64,000 bases of DNA from the NCBI GenBank assembly GCA_050251715.1, contig JBFWMG010000001.1, positions 124,001 through 188,000 on the forward strand, written 5' to 3'. The stretch comes from JBFWMG01 sp050251715 (GTDB lineage Bacteria; Desulfobacterota; Desulfovibrionia; Desulfovibrionales; Desulfovibrionaceae). Positions 1 through 8,483 of this stretch are shown here, one piece after another. Position numbers and translations under genes: made by a program. The notes beneath the pieces are model-generated. The model was not told where the DNA came from. It searched no databases and worked only from the letters and a program-made list of their open reading frames with translations. How positions within the stretch are numbered: the first letter of the stretch is position 1; every line of letters begins with the position of its first letter.

Positions 1-2
1 TG

Positions 3-3000
3 GACGCGCCTGACTGGCTGGCTGCGGTCAAGGAATGCGGTGAGCCTCCGGCAGTGGCGAGAGTTGTTGAACTGCTTGCACAATCGGAATTTCACCCCGA
101 GGGCGCGTGGGCAAGAACATTGCCGCGTATAGCCGGGGCGGGAATGCGGTCTCAATGGACGCGGGCGTGGCTCTTGGGCCCGCTTGGTGCGCCGAATTTT
201 GTAGCGTCTGCGGACATCTTCGACGGTGTGCTCAAGGCGGATGGGCATCACTTCCTTAAACGCGCTCTCGTCTGGTTCCAGGCGGAAAAGATCACGCCCA
301 ATTCATTGATTCTTGAAGGGGACTTTCCTGCGGTTGCAGAATATTCCCCGGAACGTCGTGTTTTGGCGGCGGACTATCATGGGTGGCCCTCGGATTGGGC
401 CGCCTGGTCGAGATTCATTACCTTTTTGCTCGAGCGTGTCGCAGACATCCCGGTCACGCTCTACCCGGACATCGTTACCCTCTTTGAGGTTTGGCAAAAT
501 GCATTCAGAGACGCGGGGACGCACATCTCAAATGTGCTTCTCGACCAGGTGGCGGCATGGCTGCAAGAGTTGCTGGCTTGGGAGGAGGGGCGTCACTCAT
601 GGAAAGAGTCCAGTAGGTGGGACCCACTGGGGAGAGGTGATGAGGAATTCAAGAAGTCACTGATCCAGTTGATACTGCGCTCCTCCAGAGTGCGTCCTGA
701 CCTTGCCGAGAGTCTGCTCAGGAAGGTGGCAGAAAGCGAGGTGTTGCGAAGAACGTATTTCCCGGAGGTCATCTCCTTTTCGCCCATTTTGGCGCGGACG
801 CATCCTGACCTGCTCGTCCATTTCGCTTTGCAGTATTTTTGCCAGGAACTCCCTGAAGCTCGGAGGATGAGGTTACGGCAAGAGAGTAGTGAGGCGGCAG
901 CGGCTCGTGAGCGAATTCGTGCCAAGCCTGCTGAGGCGCGGACGGAACATGAAAACCGAGCTCTTGAGTCGCCTTTATCCCTATCGATGTTTTTTGAAGA
1001 TAATGCCCAATCCTGGGATGATCTTGCAATAGACGAATATCATAGCAATTATACTCCGCCGTCTCCGCTGCGTGAGCCGTTCCATTCGTTATTTTCGTTC
1101 GCTCCAGCTCAGGCGTTGCGTCTGGTTGCAGAGCTCAGCAACCATGCCATGACTGCGTGGCACCAGTTGCATGGATTAGCTCGCCATGGGTCTGGAACTC
1201 CAATCCCTCTCGACGTCGCATTTCCTTGGGGACCGCAGCGATTTTTGGGAGGGGCGAGTGAATACCTCTGGTTTCGGGGGGGATTGGGGCCAGCCCCGGT
1301 TGTCTGCGGCTATCAGGCCCTTGCGGCGTGGGCGTTTGAAGAACTTGATCGTGGCAGGCAAGTTGACGGCCTTATCCAACAGATTGTTGCCGGGAACGAG
1401 TGCATAGCTGCGTTGGGTGTGGCTGTTGTCATTGCGCTTCATGCGAATGTTATTTCCGACGTCACGTTTTGCCTCGCCACATCACAGTTGTTGCTCCATG
1501 TCGATTTTCAGCGAATGATAAACGATTTGCACCCGTCAGCGAGTCTGATCGGATTCGGCGGCAGAGCCGATGCCAATCACATAGAATCCATAAAAAAGAT
1601 TAACGAAAGGCCTGGGCGGGGCAATGATCTCAGAGGGTTGCTCACGGCTTTCTTCCTTAGCGGCGAATATCGTGAGAGAATCCGAGCCGCTGTGCTTAAT
1701 TTTGTAGATGATCTCCCATTTCAGTTCGAGAGCCATCGGGCGGACCAACGAATTCAGGAAAGCTTGCGTACGCAAGCCGTAGAGTATGCGGATTTTGTCA
1801 CGATTGAAAACTACAGAGCGGAGAAGGTTGTCGGCAACGAGGGAACTTTGTTGATTACCGTAGAGTGCCCGACAGTGGACACTCCCGAACGGGTGGCGCT
1901 GGCAGCCAAGGCTGAGGAACAACTTCGCGCGGGGAGCTTGTGGGCCTGGGGCGCAGAGTTCTTTAAAACTAGGCAGATTGGGGAACAATTTTCTATAAGG
2001 TCGGCCATTGATTTCGCCAAGAGCATCATCCACGAAAATCTATTTGAAGACGTCGCCGCTGACGAGGGCATGATCGGAGCAGTGCAGGGGGGCGTCGCCG
2101 CTGCTGCCGCTATCGTGTTTGACTGTCGGGATGAGGCGCAGGAGGCGGATTTGACATGGGCGCGGTCGATCCTCGAGCGTGCCATGAAGGCTCCTGAAAA
2201 ACAGGATACTTTTGGGCTGTCCAGGTCAATAATTCCTTGGCACCATAAAATATTTGTGGCCAACGGGCTGGCGGCGGACATCCGCCATGGCACGGGGACT
2301 GCTGCCACCGCACATGAGTTGTTGGTCCTGGTCGCACATCCCCTGCACGCGGTTTGCCTGCCGGCGCTTGAGACCTGTTTGTCTCTGTGGGATGTGGCAC
2401 CCAGCCTGGGCTGGGCGGCGCTGCATCTTTCTTTGGCCCGGTGTACGGTGGTCATCTATCAGTACGAGCACCGTGATTCCGTTGAGGCGCAACAGCGTGA
2501 TGCGGCAAGGCAACGGGCCAGGATAGAGGAGGCCATTGCCGTTTACGAGCATCCCGCCGAGTGGGCCGATTTGCCGTTGCCGCCTCCCGCGTGCTGTCCA
2601 ATCCCCAGGCCGGATCGACGGGTGGCTTTTGACGATGAGGCGGGTGGGTCGTGTTTCTTGCTCGAGCGAGTCGCATGGGATGAACGGTACGCTGCGGAAG
2701 TGGTGGGCCGTCTGCCAGTTGAAGCAATACTCCTATCCCCGGCAAGGACGAAGCTGCTTGAAGCCCTGTCCGGCCACCTGGCATGGACAATCGCCACTTG
2801 GACGCCCGATGAGGAGCCCGGCAAGGCAACTCGCAGGCAGCCACCGAAGTTGTTTTCGTGGGCAGCTGCTTTGGGTCGGGCTCTAGGGAGAGTCGCCGGA
2901 TTCTGTCCGGTCGCAGAGGTTGAGGAGCGGTTTCTCAAGCCTATGTGTGCACTGGAAGACAAACAATGCTGGATGCTGGTTGCGCCATTTGTCGATCTGT

Positions 3001-3590
3001 ACACGTGTGTGCACGTCTACGATGCAACAGAGATCGCGCCGGACGCCCTCGTAATCCTGCTACGCTGTCTGGACAGATTTTTGGAAGCTCAGGAATTCAT
3101 CCCCAACCTGTATCGCAGCGGTGAACTGTATGATGCTCATATGCCGAGCTTGTTGAGGTCCTTGATGTTTGTGCCGTTTGACATGCTGGCCCCATCGGCA
3201 AAGCGATATGCGAACGGAGACTGGAGCGATGTCAGTAGGACACTTCCTGTAGTTGACCGTTTCGTGAAATCCGCAGGCTGGGCCTCCATCGTCATGCAGT
3301 ACTTTTTGGAGCTTTGCGAGCGGGCGAAAGCTTTTTACCCGGCAGAACTGTTTGCGGACCAAGTTCTGCACGTCCTTGATGATGAGGGCACGGCCCTGAG
3401 CGGTTGGCACGGCTCGACCAATCCCGCACGCATCGCCGGTTTGGTCCAGTATTTTTCTGATCGAGAGACGCCCATGGCGAGGGAGCTTGGGCAAAAGTTC
3501 CTTCGGATTCTTGATCGGTTGGTAGACATGGGAGACAGAAGAAGCGCAGCCCTTCAGCTCAGTGATACATTCCGAGAAGTACAAGCCTGA
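3..3590 (+). CDS. Large protein of unknown function in the integrated element, 5' end outside the window
   Basis: This is a reading frame of at least 1,195 codons that is already open at the left window edge. A GTG at 54 could be a start, but the 17 codons before it look equally coding (Trp, Ala, Val and Glu-Pro-Pro mix, no stop), so the true start is probably upstream. I recognise no catalytic motif. The visible protein is rich in predicted helix, with many Leu/Ala/Trp-containing segments, and has no signal peptide or membrane segment. Codon use is less GC-extreme than that of the chromosomal genes to the right. It ends 58 bp before the convergent integrase gene, so it is cargo of the island. 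Large helical proteins beside integrases are often C-terminal parts of STAND/NACHT-type defence ATPases, but no P-loop is visible here and that remains a guess. Confidence 0.8.
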   Translation, partial: DAPDWLAAVKECGEPPAVARVVELLAQSEFHPEGAWARTLPRIAGAGMRSQWTRAWLLGPLGAPNFVASADIFDGVLKADGHHFLKRALVWFQAEKITPNSLILEGDFPAVAEYSPERRVLAADYHGWPSDWAAWSRFITFLLERVADIPVTLYPDIVTLFEVWQNAFRDAGTHISNVLLDQVAAWLQELLAWEEGRHSWKESSRWDPLGRGDEEFKKSLIQLILRSSRVRPDLAESLLRKVAESEVLRRTYFPEVISFSPILARTHPDLLVHFALQYFCQELPEARRMRLRQESSEAAAARERIRAKPAEARTEHENRALESPLSLSMFFEDNAQSWDDLAIDEYHSNYTPPSPLREPFHSLFSFAPAQALRLVAELSNHAMTAWHQLHGLARHGSGTPIPLDVAFPWGPQRFLGGASEYLWFRGGLGPAPVVCGYQALAAWAFEELDRGRQVDGLIQQIVAGNECIAALGVAVVIALHANVISDVTFCLATSQLLLHVDFQRMINDLHPSASLIGFGGRADANHIESIKKINERPGRGNDLRGLLTAFFLSGEYRERIRAAVLNFVDDLPFQFESHRADQRIQESLRTQAVEYADFVTIENYRAEKVVGNEGTLLITVECPTVDTPERVALAAKAEEQLRAGSLWAWGAEFFKTRQIGEQFSIRSAIDFAKSIIHENLFEDVAADEGMIGAVQGGVAAAAAIVFDCRDEAQEADLTWARSILERAMKAPEKQDTFGLSRSIIPWHHKIFVANGLAADIRHGTGTAATAHELLVLVAHPLHAVCLPALETCLSLWDVAPSLGWAALHLSLARCTVVIYQYEHRDSVEAQQRDAARQRARIEEAIAVYEHPAEWADLPLPPPACCPIPRPDRRVAFDDEAGGSCFLLERVAWDERYAAEVVGRLPVEAILLSPARTKLLEALSGHLAWTIATWTPDEEPGKATRRQPPKLFSWAAALGRALGRVAGFCPVAEVEERFLKPMCALEDKQCWMLVAPFVDLYTCVHVYDATEIAPDALVILLRCLDRFLEAQEFIPNLYRSGELYDAHMPSLLRSLMFVPFDMLAPSAKRYANGDWSDVSRTLPVVDRFVKSAGWASIVMQYFLELCERAKAFYPAELFADQVLHVLDDEGTALSGWHGSTNPARIAGLVQYFSDRETPMARELGQKFLRILDRLVDMGDRRSAALQLSDTFREVQA

Positions 3591-3647
3591 GGAAGAGGAG
3601 GGCGACTGGCCGAGCCGACAGCAGATACTCTTTTGGGCTACGCCATC

Positions 3648-4790
3648 TCAGCCCTGCGCGTTGTCCAAAAGTAGAGCTGATGCCAATTCACTGGCCCGCT
3701 TGAGCGTCTCGGGCAGGAATTGGCCGTAGCGTTTGGTCATGGCGGTGTCCTTGTGAGTCAGGAGTTCCGCGATCATGTCCAGCGTGAAATGGCCGCTGTT
3801 GGCCAGAGTGACCGCGTAATGGTGGCGCAGGCCGTGGAAGAGGCGGAAATCGGCGGGCAGGGCGGCCGCTTTTCGGATGCGGTCCACTGCGCTGCAATCC
3901 ACCCGTTGTCCCCCATCCTTGCCAGGGAAGATGTGCGTGCTGTCCGGGCATTGAGCCTTCCGCCAGGCGAGTTGCCGCTTGAGGATGGATTCGGCGGCCG
4001 AATTCATGGGAACGGAGGTCGTCTTGCCTCCCTTGGGTTTGCGGATGATGATGCGGCCCATGACGAAATCCAGATCCTGATCCTCCAGTTTGAATATCTC
4101 GCCACGACGCATGCCGGTGACAAAGGCCAACTCGAGCATGTGGGCCACGTCGCGCGCAGGCCAGTCGCTAAGTGTCCTGGCAAGCCGCCCCGCTTCTTCC
4201 GGTGAAAGGAATTCCACGACCTCGTTGTCCTTGCGCGGCATTTCCACCCGGAAATCCATGGCGGGGCAGAGGTTGAGCTTGTGGCCGTGGTTGATGATCC
4301 GCCGCAGGAGTTCCAGCGTGTTCCAGACGGTGGCCGGCTTGTGGTGTGCCATGCGGGCCTTCAGGGATTCCACGTCGGTCGCGGAGATGTCCGGCACGGT
4401 CTTTGCCGCAAAGAACGGCTTGATATGCTTTTCGTACCGGTTCTTGTCCGTCACGATTCCCTTGAGCGTGCGTTCCTTGGACGTAAAGTACGTATCGGCC
4501 AGTTCGGAGAGGGGACGGTTCTTGTCGGCGTTCTCGCGCCGGATTTCCTTTGCCGTCTTGACGGTTTTCCCGTGGCGGGCGGCCCGTAGGCGGTCGGCTC
4601 GCAGTTCCGATGCCACTTCGGGGGTGTATCCTTCGGATGCCTTGCCTATCTTCTCCCAGACCAGCTTGCCGTCGAGGCGGTAGTTGATGTGGTAGCAGAC
4701 GTTGGGTTTGCCGTTGAAGGAGTCGTTGAGGTCGTAGACGTAAACCCCGATCCACTTGCTGGGGTGAGCCCTGCGATACTTGGAAGCCAT
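3648..4790 (-). CDS. int: Tyrosine recombinase / phage-type integrase
   Basis: This 380-residue site-specific recombinase would insert and excise the element at a tRNA gene. The N-terminal third resembles the DUF4102/arm-binding and SAM-like domains of P4-type integrases. The catalytic half contains the tyrosine-recombinase signatures: TGMRRGEI with the first Arg near residue 230, the HGLRHHYA box (H-x-x-R) near residue 320, and a late MTKRYGQF segment with the nucleophilic Tyr. The ATG at 4790 lies next to the attachment site, the usual position of an integrase at the edge of its element. Its upstream region holds nested inverted repeats that may regulate it. The gene converges with the unknown cargo gene on its left. 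Family assignment is secure; whether it is still active cannot be told. Confidence 0.93.
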   Translation of the reverse strand: MASKYRRAHPSKWIGVYVYDLNDSFNGKPNVCYHINYRLDGKLVWEKIGKASEGYTPEVASELRADRLRAARHGKTVKTAKEIRRENADKNRPLSELADTYFTSKERTLKGIVTDKNRYEKHIKPFFAAKTVPDISATDVESLKARMAHHKPATVWNTLELLRRIINHGHKLNLCPAMDFRVEMPRKDNEVVEFLSPEEAGRLARTLSDWPARDVAHMLELAFVTGMRRGEIFKLEDQDLDFVMGRIIIRKPKGGKTTSVPMNSAAESILKRQLAWRKAQCPDSTHIFPGKDGGQRVDCSAVDRIRKAAALPADFRLFHGLRHHYAVTLANSGHFTLDMIAELLTHKDTAMTKRYGQFLPETLKRASELASALLLDNAQG

Positions 4791-4791
4791 G

Positions 4792-4886
4792 GGAATTTGA
4801 CCTTGTTCGTGCTATAATACGTTCAGGAAAGCAGCGTTAGGACGTGTTTTTGTCCTAACCTATTCCTAACCAGAAGGTCAAATTCC
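4792..4886. repeat. Nested inverted repeats in the integrase upstream region
   Basis: A perfect 13-bp inverted pair, GGAATTTGACCTT (4792-4804) and AAGGTCAAATTCC (4874-4886), encloses a perfect 8-bp pair, GTTAGGAC (4836-4843) and GTCCTAAC (4852-4859). A further TCCTAAC lies at about 4864 and GTTAGG at about 4897. The left arm of the outer pair covers the integrase ribosome-binding region. These could be arm-type recombinase sites, operators, or an RNA hairpin hiding the start. The symmetry is seen in the sequence; the role is inferred. Confidence 0.6.
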
Positions 4887-4994
4887 GGTGAAAGTTGTTA
4901 GGTGTGGTTAAAGACTATATTTTTATATTTCATTGAAAATAAAAGCTAATTATATTCAATTAAGCTCGGTCGAAGACGGTTAAGGCGGCACGAA

Positions 4995-5044
<50 letters not shown>

Positions 5045-5052
5045 GAGAATAC

Positions 5053-5093
5053 AAGGGCTTACAGTTGAAAGACTGTAAGCCCTTTTTCTTTTT
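5053..5093 (+). terminator. Rho-independent terminator of the original tRNA gene
   Basis: A 13-bp perfect stem, AAGGGCTTACAGT / ACTGTAAGCCCTT, with a 6-nt loop is followed by a T-rich run. It sits just after the tRNA fragment and most likely terminated the tRNA-fMet transcript before the element inserted. Confidence 0.85.
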
Positions 5094-5133
5094 CTAACCT
5101 TTTCCTAGCTAGACGCCTGCTCCAGGTGAAAGG

Positions 5134-5345
5134 CTATCGATCCTTTGCGGCAGCGGTGGCAAAGACGTGCTTCGAGTAGAAGTCGCTCAGGCCGAAGAGG
5201 CTGACGCCGAGGCCGAAGAACGGCCCGTCCGGTCAGTTTATTCAGCGCGGAGCAGTCGTGCGGGAAACCTTCCACGCGAGCGTGTTGGTGCAAATCACCC
5301 ACGTGCCCGCGCCCGCGCTCAAGTTGCCGTGGCTGTTCCACTGAT
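5134..5345 (-). pseudogene. Decayed gene remnant beside the attachment site
   Basis: Two minus-strand reading frames in this stretch have protein-like composition but do not join. One reads WNSHGNLSAGAGTW and ends in a stop; the next, shifted, contains FFGLGVSLFGLSDFYSK and ends AAAKDR before a stop at 5134. They look like the end of a membrane or exported protein broken by a frameshift. I cannot name the family. The fragment lies between the old tRNA terminator and the FmdE-type gene, i.e. on the chromosomal side of the junction. Confidence is low because the sequence is short. Confidence 0.35.
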
Positions 5346-5357
5346 GGGGCGCGTCGC

Positions 5358-6995
5358 CTATTTGCCGAATGGACACCTGGGGTAGCGGCACGCCTTGCAG
5401 CCCAGGCAGAGGCCGCCGTCCGCCATCTGGGCCAGTGTCCGGCGCGTCATGGGCACGTTGGCCAGCATGCGCGGCAACAGCAGGTCCAGGCTGGTGGTCT
5501 TGAAGAATATGGCGCAGGCCGGGACGCCCAGCACCTGGACCTCGCCCGCCGGGCCGCGTATGCGGCCCACGATCGTCATGGCCCCGGGCAGGATGGGCGT
5601 TCCGTAGAGCGCGTCCGTGAGCCCGGCGTCGTACAGCGCAAGCCGGGTCACGTCATCGGGGTCGACCGACAGCCCGGCCGTGGTCACCACCAGGTCGGCC
5701 CCGGCCTCCAGCAGTCGCCGCACCCCATCCGCGATGGCCCGCCGGTCGTCCGGCGCCATGCCCACCTCCACGACCCGGCAGCCCAGCGCCTCCACCTTGC
5801 TCTTGATGATCGGCGCGAACCGATCCTCGATAATGCCCTGAAAGACCTCGGTGCCGGTGACCAGGATGCCCACCCGGGCGGGCCGCAGGGGCTTGACCGA
5901 GAACACCGCACCGGCGGACACTACGGCCAGGGCGCTGTTGTGGTTGCGGCGCGAAATGTAGAGCGGGATGGCCCGGCACCCGGCCACCTGCTTGCCCCGG
6001 TCGACTACCGAACAGTCCTGCCGCGTGGCGCACATGACGTCGGGCACCATGTTGAAGGCGTGCAGGCGGTCGCGGTCCACCACGAGCAGGCCACGCAACG
6101 CGGCCCGGAATACCACCTTGCCCTCGCGCGGCGTCTCGTCGTACTCGATGCCCGCGCCCGCCAGGGCTTGGGCATAGGCCAGGGCCGCCTCGTTCTCGTG
6201 CACCCAGTCGGGCGAGGTCTCGGCCTGGTCCTCCACGTACACCCGGCCCCGGCCCATGCGGTGCAACGCGCACAGGTCGCCGGCCGAGATGACCTGGCCC
6301 GCGGACACGGCCGGATCCTTGCTTTCGCCGGGCACAATGCGGGTCATGTCGTGCAGGGCCCTATGCCCCACCGCCTCCTCGACGGGCACGGCGCGCAGTG
6401 TCGGACCGGCGCCGGGCTGGTTCCGCGCCATGATTTCGTAGGGCGCCTCGCCCTGGCAGCCCCGGCAGATGCCGCCGTCGCGCGCGGGATAGGCCTCGCC
6501 GCATACCGGACACACGGCGAGGCGGCCCATGGATGTCTTTTCGCGGAACTGCGGCCGCACCCGCACCGGTTCCACGCCGCAGATGGTGTCGCCCGCGCGC
6601 TCTATCTCGTCGTAGAGCCGGGCGGTATCCTGGTCCTCCTTGGGTGTGAGCTTCATGAACCAATCCGCGATTCCGGGCCACGGACCGAGCTTGGCCGGAT
6701 CCAGGAACACGCGCCAGCCCTGGCCGGTATGCTTGTCGTACAGGCACAGGGCGTAGCGGCCCAGGTTGACCACCTTCACCCAGCCGTTGCCCGTGCTCAA
6801 GGGCGTGAGGAGCTGCACGGCGTCGGGCAGGCATTTGGGCGTTTCCACCACGGCCTCGAACAGCGTGTCCGCAGGCAGAAGGCTTCTGGCCAGTTCCACC
6901 ATGTAGCCGCCTATGAGCAGTCCTGGCGCGGGGTAGCTGTGGAACTCTGCGGCCTTTTGCTTGAATTCCATGAAGGTGTGTGGACCGATGTTCAT
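5358..6995 (-). CDS. FmdE-domain protein fused to a molybdopterin-binding (MoCF) domain
   Basis: The protein has 545 residues. The N-terminal ~200 residues resemble FmdE, the accessory protein of molybdenum formylmethanofuran dehydrogenase operons, and include a zinc-ribbon pair (CPVC about residue 170, CRGC about 187). The C-terminal ~200 residues carry a MoaB/MoeA-type molybdopterin-binding fold with LVTGTEVFQG and TTAGLSVDPDD signatures. The extreme C-terminus has CLGCKAC-x4-C, which could bind a metal or Fe-S cluster. A GGAGG box lies just before the ATG. It is the last gene of the minus-strand operon headed by the sigma-sensor fusion and the molybdopterin enzyme, so a role in inserting or proofreading the cofactor of that enzyme is likely. 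Function is inferred from domains and context. Confidence 0.82.
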   Translation of the reverse strand: MNIGPHTFMEFKQKAAEFHSYPAPGLLIGGYMVELARSLLPADTLFEAVVETPKCLPDAVQLLTPLSTGNGWVKVVNLGRYALCLYDKHTGQGWRVFLDPAKLGPWPGIADWFMKLTPKEDQDTARLYDEIERAGDTICGVEPVRVRPQFREKTSMGRLAVCPVCGEAYPARDGGICRGCQGEAPYEIMARNQPGAGPTLRAVPVEEAVGHRALHDMTRIVPGESKDPAVSAGQVISAGDLCALHRMGRGRVYVEDQAETSPDWVHENEAALAYAQALAGAGIEYDETPREGKVVFRAALRGLLVVDRDRLHAFNMVPDVMCATRQDCSVVDRGKQVAGCRAIPLYISRRNHNSALAVVSAGAVFSVKPLRPARVGILVTGTEVFQGIIEDRFAPIIKSKVEALGCRVVEVGMAPDDRRAIADGVRRLLEAGADLVVTTAGLSVDPDDVTRLALYDAGLTDALYGTPILPGAMTIVGRIRGPAGEVQVLGVPACAIFFKTTSLDLLLPRMLANVPMTRRTLAQMADGGLCLGCKACRYPRCPFGK

Positions 6996-7074
6996 GCCTG
7001 CCGCCTCCCTCGGTTCGTACGATCCTAAAATGCCGCCCAGCCGTTCCCCGCGCCGTCACGGGGAAGGAAGGGGC

Positions 7075-7848
7075 TCATGCCTTGCGGGGCTCGCCCGCCA
7101 CGACCAGCCTGGCGTCGAAGAAGTGTTGGAACATGAGCACGGCCGCGCCCAGAAGCATGGCCCACAGCCCGGCCTGGTACAGCGCCTGGGACAGGGGCCG
7201 AAGCCCCATGAGCGTTGCCGCGAGCACGCACACGCCGAGGCCCAGCGTCTCGGCACGGCCCTGGTGCAGCCCCATGCACATGGGGCAGTTTTCGCCCTCG
7301 GGCGCGGGATAGCTGAACCAGAACCGGTTCCAGGCCAGGGCGCAGAGCACGGCCACGACACCGCCCCAGGCCATGTGCAGGGGCAGCAGCAGGGGCTCCA
7401 CGGGCAGGGGCAGGATGGCCGGAATGGCCGCCGTGGCAGCCGCAGGCGGGTGGTCCGCGTCGAAGACCTGCATGAACACGGCGGCCAGGGTCACGGCCAG
7501 TCCCAGCTTGAGGGCGACCGTCATGGTGGCGGTCAGCTGCGGGGCCAGGGCGTTGCCCACGATGACGGCAAGCACGCCAGCCGCCGAGGACACGAGGTGG
7601 CCCACGATGACCTGGCGCGGCCGGGCCACGCGCAGGTAGACGCAGGTGGCGTTGATGAAGCAGGTAGCGGCCAGGGGCGGGTAGAGCACGCCCACGCCGC
7701 TGGCGCGCGAGAGCAAGGCGATGACGGCCAGGGTCAGCCCGCCTCCCAGCGAGCCCCAGATCAGCCGTGAAAGCGAGATGACCCCAGGCCTGTAGACGTC
7801 CTTTTCGAATTCCCTGCGGCAGAGGGGGCGCAATCGGATTTGGATCAT
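7075..7848 (-). CDS. HPP-family integral membrane protein
   Basis: This 257-residue protein has about five hydrophobic segments and the defining His-Pro-Pro motif (DADHPPAAATAA, about residue 132), plus an LYPPLAAT segment. Some HPP proteins of cyanobacteria and plastids are reported nitrite transporters. It follows the Fe-S subunit gene and precedes the FmdE gene, and has a GGAG ribosome-binding site. A transport or membrane-anchor role for the molybdopterin enzyme is possible. The motif CPMC near the C-terminal third is unusual for a pure transporter. Family confident; substrate unknown. Confidence 0.8.
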   Translation of the reverse strand: MIQIRLRPLCRREFEKDVYRPGVISLSRLIWGSLGGGLTLAVIALLSRASGVGVLYPPLAATCFINATCVYLRVARPRQVIVGHLVSSAAGVLAVIVGNALAPQLTATMTVALKLGLAVTLAAVFMQVFDADHPPAAATAAIPAILPLPVEPLLLPLHMAWGGVVAVLCALAWNRFWFSYPAPEGENCPMCMGLHQGRAETLGLGVCVLAATLMGLRPLSQALYQAGLWAMLLGAAVLMFQHFFDARLVVAGEPRKA

Positions 7849-7872
7849 AGCCGCTCCGGTGGTCTTCCGTTG

Positions 7873-7901
7873 CCGGGCGGCGTCCCTGGGACGCCGCCCG
7901 G
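7873..7901. promoter_or_regulatory. Strong intercistronic hairpin
   Basis: A perfect GC-rich stem of about 13 bp (CCGGGCGGCGTCC / GGACGCCGCCCGG) with a 3-nt loop lies between the Fe-S subunit and HPP genes. There is no T-run on either side, so it is more likely an RNA processing, stability or partial-termination element within the operon than a full terminator. Confidence 0.55.
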
Positions 7902-7915
7902 CCGGGTTTCACGCC

Positions 7916-8473
7916 TCAGTTGTCGCTCTTGACGTAGAGCACGGACTGGGTGGAGAGCTTCCTGCGCAGCTTCTTGCCCTTGGCCTCGGCCTGCATGAGT
8001 AGGATTTCGCGCTCGCCGAAGCTGAGCGCGTCGGCCAGGCAGACCTCCACGCACACGGGTTCGAGGCCGTGCACCACCCGGTCGTAGCACATGTCGCACT
8101 TGTGCGCGAACCGTTCCGTCTCGTTGAACTGGATGACGCCGTAGGGGCACTTGTCGATGCAGGCCTTGGCGCCGACGCACTTCGTCCTGTCGATGCGCAC
8201 GATGCCGTTCTGCGGATCCTTGCTGATCGCCCCGGCCTCGCAGGCCTTGACGCAGGGAGCCTTCTTGCAGTGCTGGCACATGACCACCCAGTAGTCCTCG
8301 CTGAGCTTGGGGTAGGTGCCGGTGAGTTCGCTCTCCACCCGCAGGTAGTGGCTCATGGCGCCCGGCACTGCCTTTTCGTGGTCCACCAAGCCGTTGTGGT
8401 TGCGGCAGGCCACCACGCAGGTCTTGCAGCCGATGCAGCGGTCGAGGTCGACCATTATGCTGAGTTGTTTCAT
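7916..8473 (-). CDS. Four-cluster ferredoxin-type electron-transfer subunit of the molybdopterin oxidoreductase
   Basis: This 185-residue protein of the DmsB/PsrB/ArrB type carries electrons to or from the catalytic subunit encoded just upstream (10-bp gap). Four Cys groups are visible: CIGCKTCVVAC near residue 13, CQHCKKAPCVKAC near 66, CVGAKACIDKC near 98, and CDMC...CVEVC near 125-145. In the third group the second Cys is replaced by Ala (CVGA), so that site may hold a [3Fe-4S] cluster or a differently ligated one, as in NarH-type subunits. There is no signal peptide. The start has an AAGGAGG box. The assignment is strong; the electron partner is unknown. Confidence 0.92.
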   Translation of the reverse strand: MKQLSIMVDLDRCIGCKTCVVACRNHNGLVDHEKAVPGAMSHYLRVESELTGTYPKLSEDYWVVMCQHCKKAPCVKACEAGAISKDPQNGIVRIDRTKCVGAKACIDKCPYGVIQFNETERFAHKCDMCYDRVVHGLEPVCVEVCLADALSFGEREILLMQAEAKGKKLRRKLSTQSVLYVKSDN

Positions 8474-8483
8474 GGCGGCCTCC

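Noticed and set aside
7873..7901. A true terminator splitting the molybdopterin operon
   Set aside because: The stem is strong but has no T-tract, and the following HPP gene has no visible promoter of its own, so I list it only as a possible processing or attenuation hairpin.
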